Source: Dysgonomonas sp. PH5-45 (GTDB lineage: Bacteria > Bacteroidota > Bacteroidia > Bacteroidales > Dysgonomonadaceae). Taken from it: DNA of 64,000 bases. The notes beneath the pieces are model-generated. The model saw only the letters and a program-made list of their open reading frames with translations. It did no database searches and had not been told where the DNA came from. Shown here piece by piece: positions 9,339 to 18,783 of the stretch (positions are counted from its first letter, which is position 1; every line of letters starts with the position of its first letter). The stretch covers positions 1-64,000 of the forward strand of contig NZ_JARXWE010000006.1 in assembly GCF_029893235.1 (NCBI RefSeq), written 5' to 3'. The translations under genes were made by a program, and so were the position numbers.

Positions 9339-10484
9339 ATGAAAAATAATTCTACTAAAAAGAACCTGTGTATTTTTACATTAAGCATGGGGAGTGGTGG
9401 TGCAGAAAGATTTATCAGCTTAATAATACCTCCACTTACAAAAAAGTATAATATTACTCTTGTCCTTTTTAACCAAAATATACATTATTCTTTACCGGAA
9501 AACGTATCGATTGTTTATTTAAATAGCAAAAAGAAACAATCATTTGTAAGAAAAATATTTTCTTTTATTCCTATGATATATAAATATGTATCATTTATCA
9601 AGAAGAATGATATTCCTGTGGCCATGTCTTTTCTTACTCGTCCCAATATCATAAATGGTATCTGCAAAATATTTTGTCCTAAAACTAAAATTATTATTAG
9701 TGAAAGGGCATATCCAAGTTTAGCATATAGTAATTCCTTTAAAGGAAGATTACTATTATATAAGGTTCTTATTCCTCTTTTCTATAATAAGGCTGATTTA
9801 TTATTTTCTAATTCAGTTTATATTAATGATGATTTAATATCAAATTTCAGGCTAAGGATACCTTCATTCGTAATATATAATCCGGTTATAATGCCATCAA
9901 AGAAAGCTGCTGTTAATAATGAAACCTCTTATTTGAAAATTATAAATGTAGGTTCTCTTGTTTCAAGAAAAAATCAAAAATTGATATTAGAGGCGTTAGC
10001 CATATCAAAAAATTCTTATAAAATGACAATTGTTGGTGATGGTGAAACGAAAAATAGTCTAATAGAATTGTCTAAAAAGTTGAATATTGAAAGAAATGTA
10101 GATTTCGTTGGGCGTTCGTCTCATGTCGGAGACTTTTTGTCTGATAATGAATGTTTCATTCTATCATCTAATGCAGAAGGTTTTCCGAATGTTATATTGG
10201 AGGCAATGTCGTATGGTCTTACAATAATATCAACTAATTGTATGTCCGGTCCATTGGAGCTTCTTAATGAGAATGTAGCAGTCTATATACCTCAAGGGGA
10301 TTTTGTAATAGCAAAATATGGGATATTGGTCAATACGAACGATTCTGAAGGTTTAACAAAAGCAATAGACTACGTAGCAACAAATAGGGAATTCAGAATT
10401 TCCATGCATAATGCTAGTATTCAAAGAGCCAATAATTATAGCCTCGAAAATATTGTGGATGAATTAGTAGATATAATAGAATAA
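9339..10484 (+). CDS. Glycosyltransferase family 4
   Basis: This is a GT-B fold retaining glycosyltransferase of 381 residues. The N-terminal domain has the acceptor-side GSGGAERFISLI motif near residue 18. The C-terminal domain has VGSLVSRKNQ, the nucleotide-sugar region, and the E-X7-E motif in SSNAEGFPNVILEAMSYG. It would add one sugar of the repeat unit at the cytoplasmic face of the membrane. Donor and acceptor cannot be predicted. A similar N-terminus occurs in WbpH/PglH-like enzymes, which would be consistent with building on a PglC-type primed lipid, but this is inference. Confidence 0.85.
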   Translation: MKNNSTKKNLCIFTLSMGSGGAERFISLIIPPLTKKYNITLVLFNQNIHYSLPENVSIVYLNSKKKQSFVRKIFSFIPMIYKYVSFIKKNDIPVAMSFLTRPNIINGICKIFCPKTKIIISERAYPSLAYSNSFKGRLLLYKVLIPLFYNKADLLFSNSVYINDDLISNFRLRIPSFVIYNPVIMPSKKAAVNNETSYLKIINVGSLVSRKNQKLILEALAISKNSYKMTIVGDGETKNSLIELSKKLNIERNVDFVGRSSHVGDFLSDNECFILSSNAEGFPNVILEAMSYGLTIISTNCMSGPLELLNENVAVYIPQGDFVIAKYGILVNTNDSEGLTKAIDYVATNREFRISMHNASIQRANNYSLENIVDELVDIIE

Positions 10485-10497
10485 AAATTGTCTCATT

Positions 10498-11856
10498 ATG
10501 GCTTTAAAAGAGAAATTATATCGAATCTCTCCCCATATTATTCAGGGTGTATTCATTAGTTTATTTAACTTCCTTGCTTATCGGAAACGTTATGGGGGCA
10601 AATATAAGGAATTCCGAAAACTCTTTAAAGAAAGGGAAAACATATCCTTAGAAGAATTAAAAAAAATACAAACCGAAAGAAAAGAAGAGTTCTTATCTTA
10701 TGTTATAAGAAAATCATCGTTTTATAAGAAAATATATGCTGAAAATAACGATGAGTTTCCTATTGTCACTAAAGAATTATTGAGAAGTAATCTGAAAGAC
10801 GTTTACACCATAAATAAAATAAATGGAATCGTATCTAAAACAGGAGGAACTACAGGTAAATCTTTAGAAGTTTTGTTTACACCTGAAGATATGCAAGAAC
10901 GTTTTGCTATGCTTGACAATTTCAGGGCAAAGTTTGGTTATGAACTTGGCAAAAAAACAGCATGGTTCTCTGGAAAGACATTGTTGACCCATAAAGATGT
11001 AAAAAAAAATATTTTTTGGAAAACGGATTATTTTTATAAAGTTCGCTATTATTCTACATTTCACATTAAAAATGATTATCTCAAATATTATCTGGAAAAC
11101 CTCATTGAATATGAACCTGAATACATTGTAGGATTCCCTTCTTCTATATTAGAAATTGCAAAATATGGTATTCAAAATGGTTATGATTTTCCTAACAATA
11201 AAATTAAAGCCATTTTCCCTACAGCCGAAACTATTACAAATGAAATAAGAAATACGATAGAATCGTTTTTTAAGACTAATATGTATGACCAATATGCTTC
11301 ATCAGAAGGTGCTCCTTTTATTTTTGAATGCAAGAATCATAAATTGCATATGGAGTTGCAAAGTGGCATATTTGAGGTTTTAGATGAAAATAATGAATTT
11401 GCACAACAAGGCAAACTGGTGCTAACAAGTTTTACAACACATGGTACACCTCTTATCAGATATGATATTGGAGATATGATTAAGCTATCGCACGAAACTT
11501 GTACCTGTGGAAACAATAATCCAATAGTAAAAGAAATTTTAGGAAGAATAGATGATTATATATATTCTCCTGATAATGGGAAGATTAATTTAGGGAATGT
11601 TTCAAATACACTAAAAGGGACAAAAGGTATTATTAAATTTCAAGCTATTCAGAATAAGCTTGATTTAATCGAAATACAAGTTGTTGTTGACAATGAAATA
11701 TTTAATGAAAAAATAAGTAATGTTTTCTTATTGAATTGGCAAGAACGTGTTGGGAATAACATGAAAATAGAAATAAAAAAAGTAAATGATATTCCTAATG
11801 AGAAGAGTGGGAAATATCGTTTAGTGAAAAACAATATTAAACATCTTATTAAATAA
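10498..11856 (+). CDS. CapK-like adenylate-forming enzyme
   Basis: This 452-residue protein belongs to the phenylacetate-CoA ligase/CapK branch of the adenylate-forming superfamily. It has the phosphate-binding loop KTGGTTGKSLEV near residues 110-122, an aromatic YDQYASSEGAPFIFEC motif, a TSFTTHGTPLIRYDIGD hinge region, and a small C-terminal domain. Such genes recur in capsule and exopolysaccharide loci, where the role is not settled; activation of an acyl or amino-acid substituent for transfer to the polymer is possible. No carrier-protein gene lies nearby. It sits between two glycosyltransferases in the same transcription unit. Confidence 0.8.
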   Translation: MALKEKLYRISPHIIQGVFISLFNFLAYRKRYGGKYKEFRKLFKERENISLEELKKIQTERKEEFLSYVIRKSSFYKKIYAENNDEFPIVTKELLRSNLKDVYTINKINGIVSKTGGTTGKSLEVLFTPEDMQERFAMLDNFRAKFGYELGKKTAWFSGKTLLTHKDVKKNIFWKTDYFYKVRYYSTFHIKNDYLKYYLENLIEYEPEYIVGFPSSILEIAKYGIQNGYDFPNNKIKAIFPTAETITNEIRNTIESFFKTNMYDQYASSEGAPFIFECKNHKLHMELQSGIFEVLDENNEFAQQGKLVLTSFTTHGTPLIRYDIGDMIKLSHETCTCGNNNPIVKEILGRIDDYIYSPDNGKINLGNVSNTLKGTKGIIKFQAIQNKLDLIEIQVVVDNEIFNEKISNVFLLNWQERVGNNMKIEIKKVNDIPNEKSGKYRLVKNNIKHLIK

Positions 11857-11862
11857 AATAAA

Positions 11863-13026
11863 ATGCCTAAACTTATCCGTATAACAACAATACCAATCTC
11901 CCTGGATAAACTTTTGGATAGACAGATGTCTTTCATGAAGAAATATTATGAGGTTGTAGCGGTTTCTTCAGATAATAACTATTTAAATAAAGTAGGGGAA
12001 AAAGAAGGGGTGAGGACTTTCTGCGTAGAAATGACAAGAAAAATAACCCCAATAAAAGACTTAAAAGCATTATGGAAGCTGTATGGATTCTTGAAAAAAG
12101 AAAAGCCTTTATTCGTACACACGCATACCCCTAAGGCAGGAACAATTGGCATGATTGCTGCATGGTTAGCCAAAGTACCAAACAGACTACATACAGTTGC
12201 AGGCTTACCTTTATTGGAGGCCAAAGGAAATAAAAGAAAACTATTAAATCTTGTAGAAAAAATAACATATGTATGCTCAACTCGAGTATATCCGAACTCT
12301 ATGGGATTAAAAGAAATTATAATAAAAGAACAATTTTGCTCCGAAAAAAAATTAAAGGTGATAGGCAATGGAAGTTCAAATGGAATAAATACATCTTTTT
12401 TTGATCCTACCTTATATAATGATGAAGATAGATATAAATTAAAACAAGAATTAAATATTGGTAATAAAGATCTTGTGTTTATTTTTGTTGGCCGCCTTGT
12501 TACAGATAAAGGGATAAATGAACTAATAGAAGCTTTCGGAATAATAAATATTAAATTCCCCAACACAAAACTATTATTGGTTGGTCCATTAGAATCTGAT
12601 TTAGACCCCCTAAAAGAAAATACTTTAAAGATAATAGACGAATGTGAAAATGTTATTGCTGTTGGTTGGCAATCGGACGTGAGACCTTATCTGGCTATCT
12701 CTGATGCTTTAGTTTTTCCCAGTTACAGAGAGGGATTTCCTAATGTTGTAATGCAAGCCGGAGCAATGGGGTTGCCTTCAATTGTTACAAATATAAATGG
12801 TTGTAATGAAATCATCATCGAAGGAGAAAACGGAAACATTATTCCTGTAAAAGATTCTGATGCTATTTACAGAGCAATGGAATTATATTTGACAAATAAG
12901 GATTTTATGTTTAAATTAAAGAAAAATGTCCGAAATCTAATCGTTTCTCGTTATGAACAAAAAGTAGTGTGGGAGGCATTATTGGAGGAGTATAAGTCAT
13001 TGGAAAAAAAGAGTCAGAATGTATAA
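11863..13026 (+). CDS. Glycosyltransferase family 4 (WbpH/PglA-like)
   Basis: This 387-residue GT4 enzyme has the N-terminal [18 protein letters not shown] motif, typical of glycosyltransferases that act on a lipid-linked bacillosamine-type or amino-sugar acceptor. It also has [46 protein letters not shown], and a following acidic residue of the E-X7-E motif region. Its 3' end overlaps the PglC-like gene by eight bases. That coupling suggests it adds the second sugar after the priming enzyme, as PglA does in Campylobacter. The donor is not predictable here. Confidence 0.83.
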   Translation: MPKLIRITTIPISLDKLLDRQMSFMKKYYEVVAVSSDNNYLNKVGEKEGVRTFCVEMTRKITPIKDLKALWKLYGFLKKEKPLFVHTHTPKAGTIGMIAAWLAKVPNRLHTVAGLPLLEAKGNKRKLLNLVEKITYVCSTRVYPNSMGLKEIIIKEQFCSEKKLKVIGNGSSNGINTSFFDPTLYNDEDRYKLKQELNIGNKDLVFIFVGRLVTDKGINELIEAFGIINIKFPNTKLLLVGPLESDLDPLKENTLKIIDECENVIAVGWQSDVRPYLAISDALVFPSYREGFPNVVMQAGAMGLPSIVTNINGCNEIIIEGENGNIIPVKDSDAIYRAMELYLTNKDFMFKLKKNVRNLIVSRYEQKVVWEALLEEYKSLEKKSQNV

Positions 13027-13624
13027 GCACTGTTTTAAACGTTTTTTAGATTTCATATTGTCTTTGGTTGGATTTATTGTATTATCTCCAATCTTTATTA
13101 TTGTTTCTATATTCTTGTTTATAGCAAATGACGGGAAACCGTTCTTTTTTCAACAAAGACCTGGTAGAAAGAATGAAATCTTTAAAGTTATCAAGTTTAA
13201 GACAATGAACGACAAAAAAGATAAAAATGGAAATCTTTTACCTGATTCTGAACGTTTAACAGCAGTTGGTTCTTTTATCCGTAAAACATCATTAGATGAG
13301 ATACCTCAGTTGCTGAATGTAATAAAGGGAGATATGAGTCTTATCGGACCACGCCCTTTGTTGGTCGAATACTTGCCTTTGTACAACGATGTACAGGCTC
13401 GTAGGCATGAAGTCCGTCCGGGTATTACGGGATGGGCACAGGTAAATGGACGTAATGCCATTTCTTGGCAACAAAAATTCGAATACGATGTTTGGTATGT
13501 TGATAACATATCTTTCTTCCTTGATTTGAAAATTTTATGGTACACTTTTGTAAAAGTGTTCAAATCGGAAGGAATAAGTTCAGGAACAAGTGTTACAATG
13601 GAAAAATTTAAAGGGAACGAATAG
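13019..13624 (+). CDS. pglC: PglC-like initiating phosphosugar transferase
   Basis: This 201-residue monotopic phosphoglycosyl transferase closely resembles Campylobacter jejuni PglC along its whole length. It has the reentrant N-terminal hydrophobic helix, [14 protein letters not shown], the catalytic Asp93-Glu94 pair in [31 protein letters not shown], and [21 protein letters not shown]. It should transfer a phospho-amino-sugar, most likely phospho-diacetylbacillosamine or a related 2,4-diamino sugar, from its UDP carrier to undecaprenyl phosphate and so start the repeat unit. The next two genes resemble PglD and PglE, which make that sugar. Confidence 0.9.
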   Translation: MYKHCFKRFLDFILSLVGFIVLSPIFIIVSIFLFIANDGKPFFFQQRPGRKNEIFKVIKFKTMNDKKDKNGNLLPDSERLTAVGSFIRKTSLDEIPQLLNVIKGDMSLIGPRPLLVEYLPLYNDVQARRHEVRPGITGWAQVNGRNAISWQQKFEYDVWYVDNISFFLDLKILWYTFVKVFKSEGISSGTSVTMEKFKGNE

Positions 13625-13631
13625 GCTTTTT

Positions 13632-14234
13632 ATGCAGAACATTTATTTATATGGAGCAGGTGGGCACGCAAAAGTAATTATAGATATTCTTAAGTCGATG
13701 AATATCTCAGTTACAAGTGTATACGATGATAATCTGAGCATTTCCGAAGTATTGGGAACCCCAGTTGTTCATGATAAAGTTAGTTCTCCTCTGATTATCA
13801 GCATAGGAAATAATGCTATAAGAAAAAAAGTAGAAGAAAAACTTCAGAATATTAATTATGGGAAGGCATTAGCCACATCTGCAATTATTTCAGATACTGC
13901 TCTTATTGAGAATGGAACCGTTGTCATGCAGGGAGTAGTCATACAATCCTCAGTGAAGATAGGAAGACATGCCATAATTAACACAGGGGCAACAGTAGAT
14001 CATGATTGTATAATACATGATTTTGTACACATTGCACCCGGATGTAACCTTTGCGGAAATGTAGAAGTTGGTGAAGGTACATTCATTGGAGCTGGAACAG
14101 TAATAATTCCGGGGGTTAAAGTCGGAAAATGGTGTGTTGTTGGGGCTGGCTCCGTTATCCGTAAAAATATTCCGGATAATGTAATGGCTGTAGGTAATCC
14201 TTGTAAAATATATAAAACAATAAATAATGAATAA
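13632..14234 (+). CDS. pglD: PglD-like UDP-amino-sugar N-acetyltransferase
   Basis: This sugar O/N-acyltransferase of the NeuD/PglD family has 200 residues. An N-terminal Rossmann-like domain carries the UDP-sugar-binding GAGGHAKVI, and a C-terminal left-handed beta-helix contains the catalytic His region GATVDHDCIIHDFVHIAPG and GAGTVIIPGVKVGKWCVVGAGSV. It probably acetylates the 4-amino group of UDP-4-amino-4,6-dideoxy-GlcNAc with acetyl-CoA. The ATG at 13632 is chosen because it lies eight bases after the pglC stop and starts just before GAGGHAK. Its 3' end overlaps the aminotransferase gene by eight bases. Confidence 0.88.
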   Translation: MQNIYLYGAGGHAKVIIDILKSMNISVTSVYDDNLSISEVLGTPVVHDKVSSPLIISIGNNAIRKKVEEKLQNINYGKALATSAIISDTALIENGTVVMQGVVIQSSVKIGRHAIINTGATVDHDCIIHDFVHIAPGCNLCGNVEVGEGTFIGAGTVIIPGVKVGKWCVVGAGSVIRKNIPDNVMAVGNPCKIYKTINNE

Positions 14235-15366
14235 TCAACGTATTTGGCTTTCCCTTGCTCATATGGGAGGGAAAGAGCAAGACTTTGTAAAAGAAGCCTT
14301 CGATACTAATTGGGTAGTACCTTTAGGACCCAATGTAGACGGATTTGAAGCCGACCTATCGGCTTATCTTGGTGGTGGTGTGCATGCGGCAGCCCTTTCG
14401 GCAGGAACAGCAGCCCTACATTTAGGCTTGGTTTTGTTGGGAGTGAAAGCCGGTGATGAAGTTATATGTCAAAGTTTCACTTTCTCGGCATCGGCAAACC
14501 CTATAGCATATCAGGGAGCCACTCCAGTGTTTGTTGATAGTGAAAAAGATACATGGAATATGTCGCCTCAGCACCTTGAAATAGCTATCAAAGACCGTAT
14601 ATCAAAAGGCAAAAAGCCGAAAGCAATCGTGCCTGTGCATCTATATGGTATGCCAAGTAATATGGAGGCTATTTGTGCTATTGCCCAGAAATACGAAATT
14701 CCGATACTTGAAGATGCTGCCGAAGCTCTTGGCTCTACTTATAAAGGGGAGCATTGTGGTACGATAGGCGAAATATCAGCCCTTTCTTTTAATGGCAATA
14801 AAATAATAACTACATCCGGAGGAGGAGCCCTTATTGCTAAGAACAAACAATATGCCGACAGTGCGAAATTTCTTGCCACCCAAGCCCGTGATGCAGCACC
14901 CCATTATCAACACTCACATATAGGATATAACTACCGGATGAGTAACGTTGTTGCCGGTGTGGGTAGAGGGCAAATGCTTGTATTACAAGAACGTGTTAAG
15001 CAAAGACGTGCCAATAATCAATTTTACAGGGAGGCCTTAGTCGATATTAAAGGAATAACGTTTCAGACAGAACCATCGGCTGATTATTTCTCCAATTATT
15101 GGCTGACGTCAATTCTTATTGACCCTCAATTGACTAACGGAAAAACACGCGAGGATGTTCGTTTGGCTCTCGATGCTGCCAATATAGAGTCTCGTCCATT
15201 ATGGAAACCGATGCACTTGCAGCCAATCTTTGCCGATTGCCCTTTCTATGGCGATGGAACCTCCGAGCATTTGTTCGATATTGGTTTATGTCTGCCTTCT
15301 GGGTCGATATTAACTACTCAAGAACTACAAAGGGTTGTTGATGTAATAAAAAATACACTTAAATAA
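14227..15366 (+). CDS. pglE: PglE-like PLP-dependent sugar aminotransferase
   Basis: This DegT/DnrJ/EryC1/StrS aminotransferase has 379 residues. It has SAGTAALHLGL, the PLP-contacting Asp163 in LEDAAEALGS, the Schiff-base lysine at residue 192 in SFNGNKIITTSGGG, and HIGYNYRMSNVVAGVGRGQM. It probably converts UDP-4-keto-6-deoxy-GlcNAc to the 4-amino sugar that the PglD-like enzyme acetylates. The required UDP-GlcNAc 4,6-dehydratase (PglF type) is not in this window. The gene closes the polysaccharide locus and is followed by a terminator. Confidence 0.9.
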   Translation: MNNQRIWLSLAHMGGKEQDFVKEAFDTNWVVPLGPNVDGFEADLSAYLGGGVHAAALSAGTAALHLGLVLLGVKAGDEVICQSFTFSASANPIAYQGATPVFVDSEKDTWNMSPQHLEIAIKDRISKGKKPKAIVPVHLYGMPSNMEAICAIAQKYEIPILEDAAEALGSTYKGEHCGTIGEISALSFNGNKIITTSGGGALIAKNKQYADSAKFLATQARDAAPHYQHSHIGYNYRMSNVVAGVGRGQMLVLQERVKQRRANNQFYREALVDIKGITFQTEPSADYFSNYWLTSILIDPQLTNGKTREDVRLALDAANIESRPLWKPMHLQPIFADCPFYGDGTSEHLFDIGLCLPSGSILTTQELQRVVDVIKNTLK

Positions 15367-15383
15367 AAAATATACACATACAC

Positions 15384-15422
15384 AAATAAAGCCTTGCATT
15401 TTGTAAGGCTTTATTTATATTT
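15384..15422 (+). terminator. Terminator of the polysaccharide locus
   Basis: A 12-base perfect stem (AAATAAAGCCTT at 15384-15395 and AAGGCTTTATTT at 15405-15416) with a nine-base loop and a following AT-rich tract lies 17 bases after the pglE stop. Confidence 0.8.
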
Positions 15423-15453
15423 TGCCAATTCATAAACATAGAAAAAGACTCTT

Positions 15454-15485
15454 TCTGCAACTAAAAATATAAAGTAGTATATTTG
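15454..15485 (+). promoter_or_regulatory. Promoter before the TPR gene
   Basis: TATATTTG at 15478-15485 fits the -7 element. TCTG at 15454-15457, 20 bases upstream, is a weak -33 element. The start codon is 28 bases downstream. Confidence 0.5.
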
Positions 15486-15513
15486 CTGCCTAATACGAAT
15501 TAACCGTTAAAAA

Positions 15514-16455
15514 ATGCGTTTTGTATTACACGTTTTACTGCTAACATACCTCTTTATATCCCCAACCATGACTTCTGCGCAAGAAGTGAAATTTTGTACT
15601 ACCTTAGCGGAAGAATATATTCAGAAAGAAAAATATCAGGAAGCAGTAGAATATTCGACAAAAAAGATAATATCCTCGCCACACTTTACCGTACCATATC
15701 ATTATTGTGGGGTAGCCTACTTTTATATGGATAAGTTTAATCTGTCGATAGGGGCTTTCACTAAACTGATAGAACTCGATCCTGTTTCGGTAGTTTACAG
15801 TAATAGAGGAGGCGTATATTCGGCAATAGGATACGACGAACTTGCCAATAAAGATTTCGAAGAAGCGATAAGGCTCGATTCGGCTAACTATGTTTCATAT
15901 TGCAACAGATTGGCCACTTATATAAACAATAGGTTGTTCGATGAGGCTAAAAACGATTTATATAAGGCCGAATTGTATGGTTGTCCGCAGGAAACTGTTT
16001 TTCATAACTGGAGCGATTATTTCTGGGTTCAAAAAGAATTAAACTCGTCTATTCATTATGCCTACGAGGGTTTGAGAATAAATCCTAATAATATGGATTT
16101 ACATTACAGGAAACTCCGGATATTAGAAAAAAAAGGATTACCTTTAACTTCATCTTGCAAAGAGATAATATGGAGAGGTAAGAATCAACTAAAGAAAAGA
16201 CCCGGATCGGCAAATATTTATTGGTATATGGGCGATGCCTATGCCAAATTAAGAAACAAAACAGAATCCGAGAGATACTATAAGAAGGCTCTGTTGCTTT
16301 TTACGGAAAAAATAATGCAATATCCACAATCGTATGTGTTTCTTTTTTGCCGGGGTATGGTTTATAAGGGTCTTGGAAATGATAAGTTAGCGTATAAAGA
16401 CTTTGAAGCAGCGTACATGCTGAATGCCGATTATCCTTATCTGGAACTTCAATAA
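15514..16455 (+). CDS. Exported tetratricopeptide repeat protein
   Basis: This 313-residue protein has an N-terminal signal peptide (hydrophobic core LLLTYLFIS, cleavage probably at TSA-QE). At least five TPR-like helical pairs follow, for example YQEAVEYSTK, FNLSIGAFTKLIELDPVSVVYSNRG, and a C-terminal LGNDKLAYKDFEAAYMLN. TPR arrays bind other proteins; no enzymatic domain is visible. It has its own promoter and follows the polysaccharide locus terminator, so it need not be functionally linked to it. Specific function is unknown. Confidence 0.8.
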   Translation: MRFVLHVLLLTYLFISPTMTSAQEVKFCTTLAEEYIQKEKYQEAVEYSTKKIISSPHFTVPYHYCGVAYFYMDKFNLSIGAFTKLIELDPVSVVYSNRGGVYSAIGYDELANKDFEEAIRLDSANYVSYCNRLATYINNRLFDEAKNDLYKAELYGCPQETVFHNWSDYFWVQKELNSSIHYAYEGLRINPNNMDLHYRKLRILEKKGLPLTSSCKEIIWRGKNQLKKRPGSANIYWYMGDAYAKLRNKTESERYYKKALLLFTEKIMQYPQSYVFLFCRGMVYKGLGNDKLAYKDFEAAYMLNADYPYLELQ

Positions 16456-16476
16456 GATTTAGACTTTAATAAAAAT

Positions 16477-17688
16477 ATGGAATCAATCAGAAATTTATTC
16501 AAAATAGGTAATGGCCCTTCAAGTAGCCATACGATAGGGCCAAGAAAAGCCGCGCATATATTTAAGGAAAAAAATCCAATGGCGGTCTCTTTCGTTGTTG
16601 AGCTTTATGGTAGCCTTGCCGCCACAGGCAAAGGTCACCTCACCGATACAGCTATAATAGACGAATTGGCGCCCAAAGAAGTGGAGATAATATGGACGCC
16701 GGATATTGAATTGCCTTTCCATCCTAATGGGATGATATTTAAAGCTATTGCCTCTAATGGAGAAGTCATAGATTCATGGGAGATATATAGTGTGGGTGGG
16801 GGTAGTCTTGAGAACCAAACCACGAGAGAAGAAAAGAAAGATTCGATTTACGAGCTGACAACCATGTACGAGATTCTGCAATGGTGTCAGAAAACAGGAA
16901 AGTCGTTTTGGGAATACGTCCGCGATGTTGAAGGCGAAAGCATCTTCGATTATTTGCATGAGGTATGGCAAGTAATGGAATCGACTATACAAAAAGGACT
17001 TGACGAAGAAGGGCTTCTGCCCGGTGGATTGGCTTTGCAAAGAAAGGCATCGTCTTACTACGTTAAAGCTATCAGCTATCAGGGTTCTATGAAAAGTCGC
17101 GCTTTGCTCTTTGCATACGCCTTGGCCACATCCGAGGAGAATGCCGCCGGAGGACGTATCGTTACGGCTCCCACTTGTGGTTCGAGTGGTATCCTGCCTG
17201 CTGTTTTATACCATCTTTATACACGCAAAGGCGGATTGAGCGAAAAAAGGATTCTGCATGCGCTGGCCACAGCCGGCCTTGTGGGTAATATAGTAAAAAC
17301 AAATGCCTCGATATCGGGGGCTGAGGTAGGCTGCCAAGGCGAAGTAGGCGTTGCCTGTGCTATGGCGGCAGCGGCAGGAACACAGATATTTGGAGGAACA
17401 ACCTCGCAGATAGAATATGCGTCTGAAATGGGGCTTGAACACCATTTGGGTTTAACCTGCGACCCTGTTTGCGGATTGGTTCAAGTGCCTTGCATTGAAC
17501 GTAATGCTTTTGCGGCTATCCGCGCGCTCGACTCTTGCTCTTACGCCATGCTGTCGGATGGTAAGCATCTGGTTAGCTTCGATAAGGTTGTCCGCACCAT
17601 GAATCAAACAGGGCATGATTTACCGAGCTTATATAAAGAAACTTCGCACGGTGGATTGGCTGTTTATATGAACACGAAAGATAAGTAA
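16477..17688 (+). CDS. sdaA: L-serine ammonia-lyase (iron-sulfur)
   Basis: This is a single-chain L-serine dehydratase of 403 residues that deaminates serine to pyruvate and ammonia using a [4Fe-4S] cluster. The N-terminal beta-domain carries IGNGPSSSHTIGPRKAA. The alpha-domain carries TAPTCGSSGILPAVL and the cluster-ligand block GLTCDPVCGLVQVPCIERN. The cluster is oxygen-labile in the family, consistent with an anaerobe. It starts 21 bases after the TPR gene, and the next gene follows four bases after its stop, so the three may be cotranscribed. Confidence 0.93.
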   Translation: MESIRNLFKIGNGPSSSHTIGPRKAAHIFKEKNPMAVSFVVELYGSLAATGKGHLTDTAIIDELAPKEVEIIWTPDIELPFHPNGMIFKAIASNGEVIDSWEIYSVGGGSLENQTTREEKKDSIYELTTMYEILQWCQKTGKSFWEYVRDVEGESIFDYLHEVWQVMESTIQKGLDEEGLLPGGLALQRKASSYYVKAISYQGSMKSRALLFAYALATSEENAAGGRIVTAPTCGSSGILPAVLYHLYTRKGGLSEKRILHALATAGLVGNIVKTNASISGAEVGCQGEVGVACAMAAAAGTQIFGGTTSQIEYASEMGLEHHLGLTCDPVCGLVQVPCIERNAFAAIRALDSCSYAMLSDGKHLVSFDKVVRTMNQTGHDLPSLYKETSHGGLAVYMNTKDK

Positions 17689-17692
17689 AAGT

Positions 17693-18727
17693 GTGATATC
17701 GAATAGGATTATTCTTACTGTTGTAGTCCTTTTGTTTTTGAGTAGCAGTACATCTACTGCTCAAGAAAAAAGATTTGCTTTTGCTTTTTACAATCTGGAA
17801 AATCTGTTCGACACTCACCACGATACGGGCAAATATGACTGGGAATACACCCCCACGGGTAATAAACGATGGACAAAAGACCGTTACAAGAAAAAGATAA
17901 ATAATCTGGCTTTTGTAATTGATAAACTTGGCAAACCGCATTGCCCGGAAGGAATCACAATACTCGGCGTGGGCGAAGTTGAAAACAAACAAGCCTTGAC
18001 CGACCTGATAAGAAACAAGCATATTGCTAAACGTAAGTTTGGTTTTGTTCACCATGAATCGCCCGATGCCAGAGGGATAGATGTAGCTTTAATCTATGAG
18101 GCTAAGGTATTTAAAGTCCTTTCCTCCAAAGCGTATCCTCTCAATAAAATTAAAAACCAACAGGTCAGAACCCGTTATCAGCTTTTGGTTAAGGGTGTCT
18201 TAAACCAAAGAGACACTCTACATATCATTGTGAATCATTGGCCATCGCGCAAAGATAAACGAAATGTAGAACAAAGGGATTATGCTGCAAAGCTAACCAA
18301 ACGGATAGCCGATTCCATCCTCCAGAGCAATACTAAAGCAAAAATTGTGATAATGGGCGATTTTAACGATAACCCCGATAATCGTTCATGCAGGGTTATT
18401 CTTAATGCCAAAAGGAATAAAACCGATGTGAAAAAAGGAGGATTGTACAATCCGATGTGGAATATATACAAGAAAGGGATCGGCACGTATTGCTATCAAG
18501 GGTGGTGGAATATGTACGACCAATTTATTATTTCAGAATCACTTATTGCACCATCCGGGAAAAATAAAGGGCTTGCATTCACCAAAGCGGAGGTATGCCG
18601 TTTTGATTTTTTACTTCAAAAACAGGGAAAATACAAAGGGTATCCATTACGTACGTTTTCGGGTAATATTTTTCTGAACGGATATAGCGACCATCTACCC
18701 ATTGTTTCTTATTTTGAAAGACGTTAG
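17693..18727 (+). CDS. Secreted endonuclease/exonuclease/phosphatase family protein
   Basis: This 344-residue protein has an N-terminal signal peptide (VVVLLFLSSSTSTAQ) and an EEP fold typical of Bacteroidetes exported nuclease/phosphatase-like proteins. Visible motifs are FYNLENLFDT (metal-binding Asn-Glu region), VGEVENK (catalytic Glu), VNHWPSR, MGDFNDNP (metal and catalytic Asp/Asn), and SDHLPIVSYF (catalytic His). The substrate may be extracellular nucleic acid or a phosphoester. The start is GTG, four bases after the sdaA stop; no ATG upstream of the signal peptide is available. Confidence 0.82.
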   Translation: MISNRIILTVVVLLFLSSSTSTAQEKRFAFAFYNLENLFDTHHDTGKYDWEYTPTGNKRWTKDRYKKKINNLAFVIDKLGKPHCPEGITILGVGEVENKQALTDLIRNKHIAKRKFGFVHHESPDARGIDVALIYEAKVFKVLSSKAYPLNKIKNQQVRTRYQLLVKGVLNQRDTLHIIVNHWPSRKDKRNVEQRDYAAKLTKRIADSILQSNTKAKIVIMGDFNDNPDNRSCRVILNAKRNKTDVKKGGLYNPMWNIYKKGIGTYCYQGWWNMYDQFIISESLIAPSGKNKGLAFTKAEVCRFDFLLQKQGKYKGYPLRTFSGNIFLNGYSDHLPIVSYFERR

Positions 18728-18783
18728 ATATATTGGAGGGGAAATTGCGCAAGGGTGTTTTTGAACGTTGATAATCAAAACAC

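Noticed and set aside
11979-12566. 195-residue open frame on the minus strand
   Set aside because: It is antisense to a conserved glycosyltransferase and has no motif of its own.
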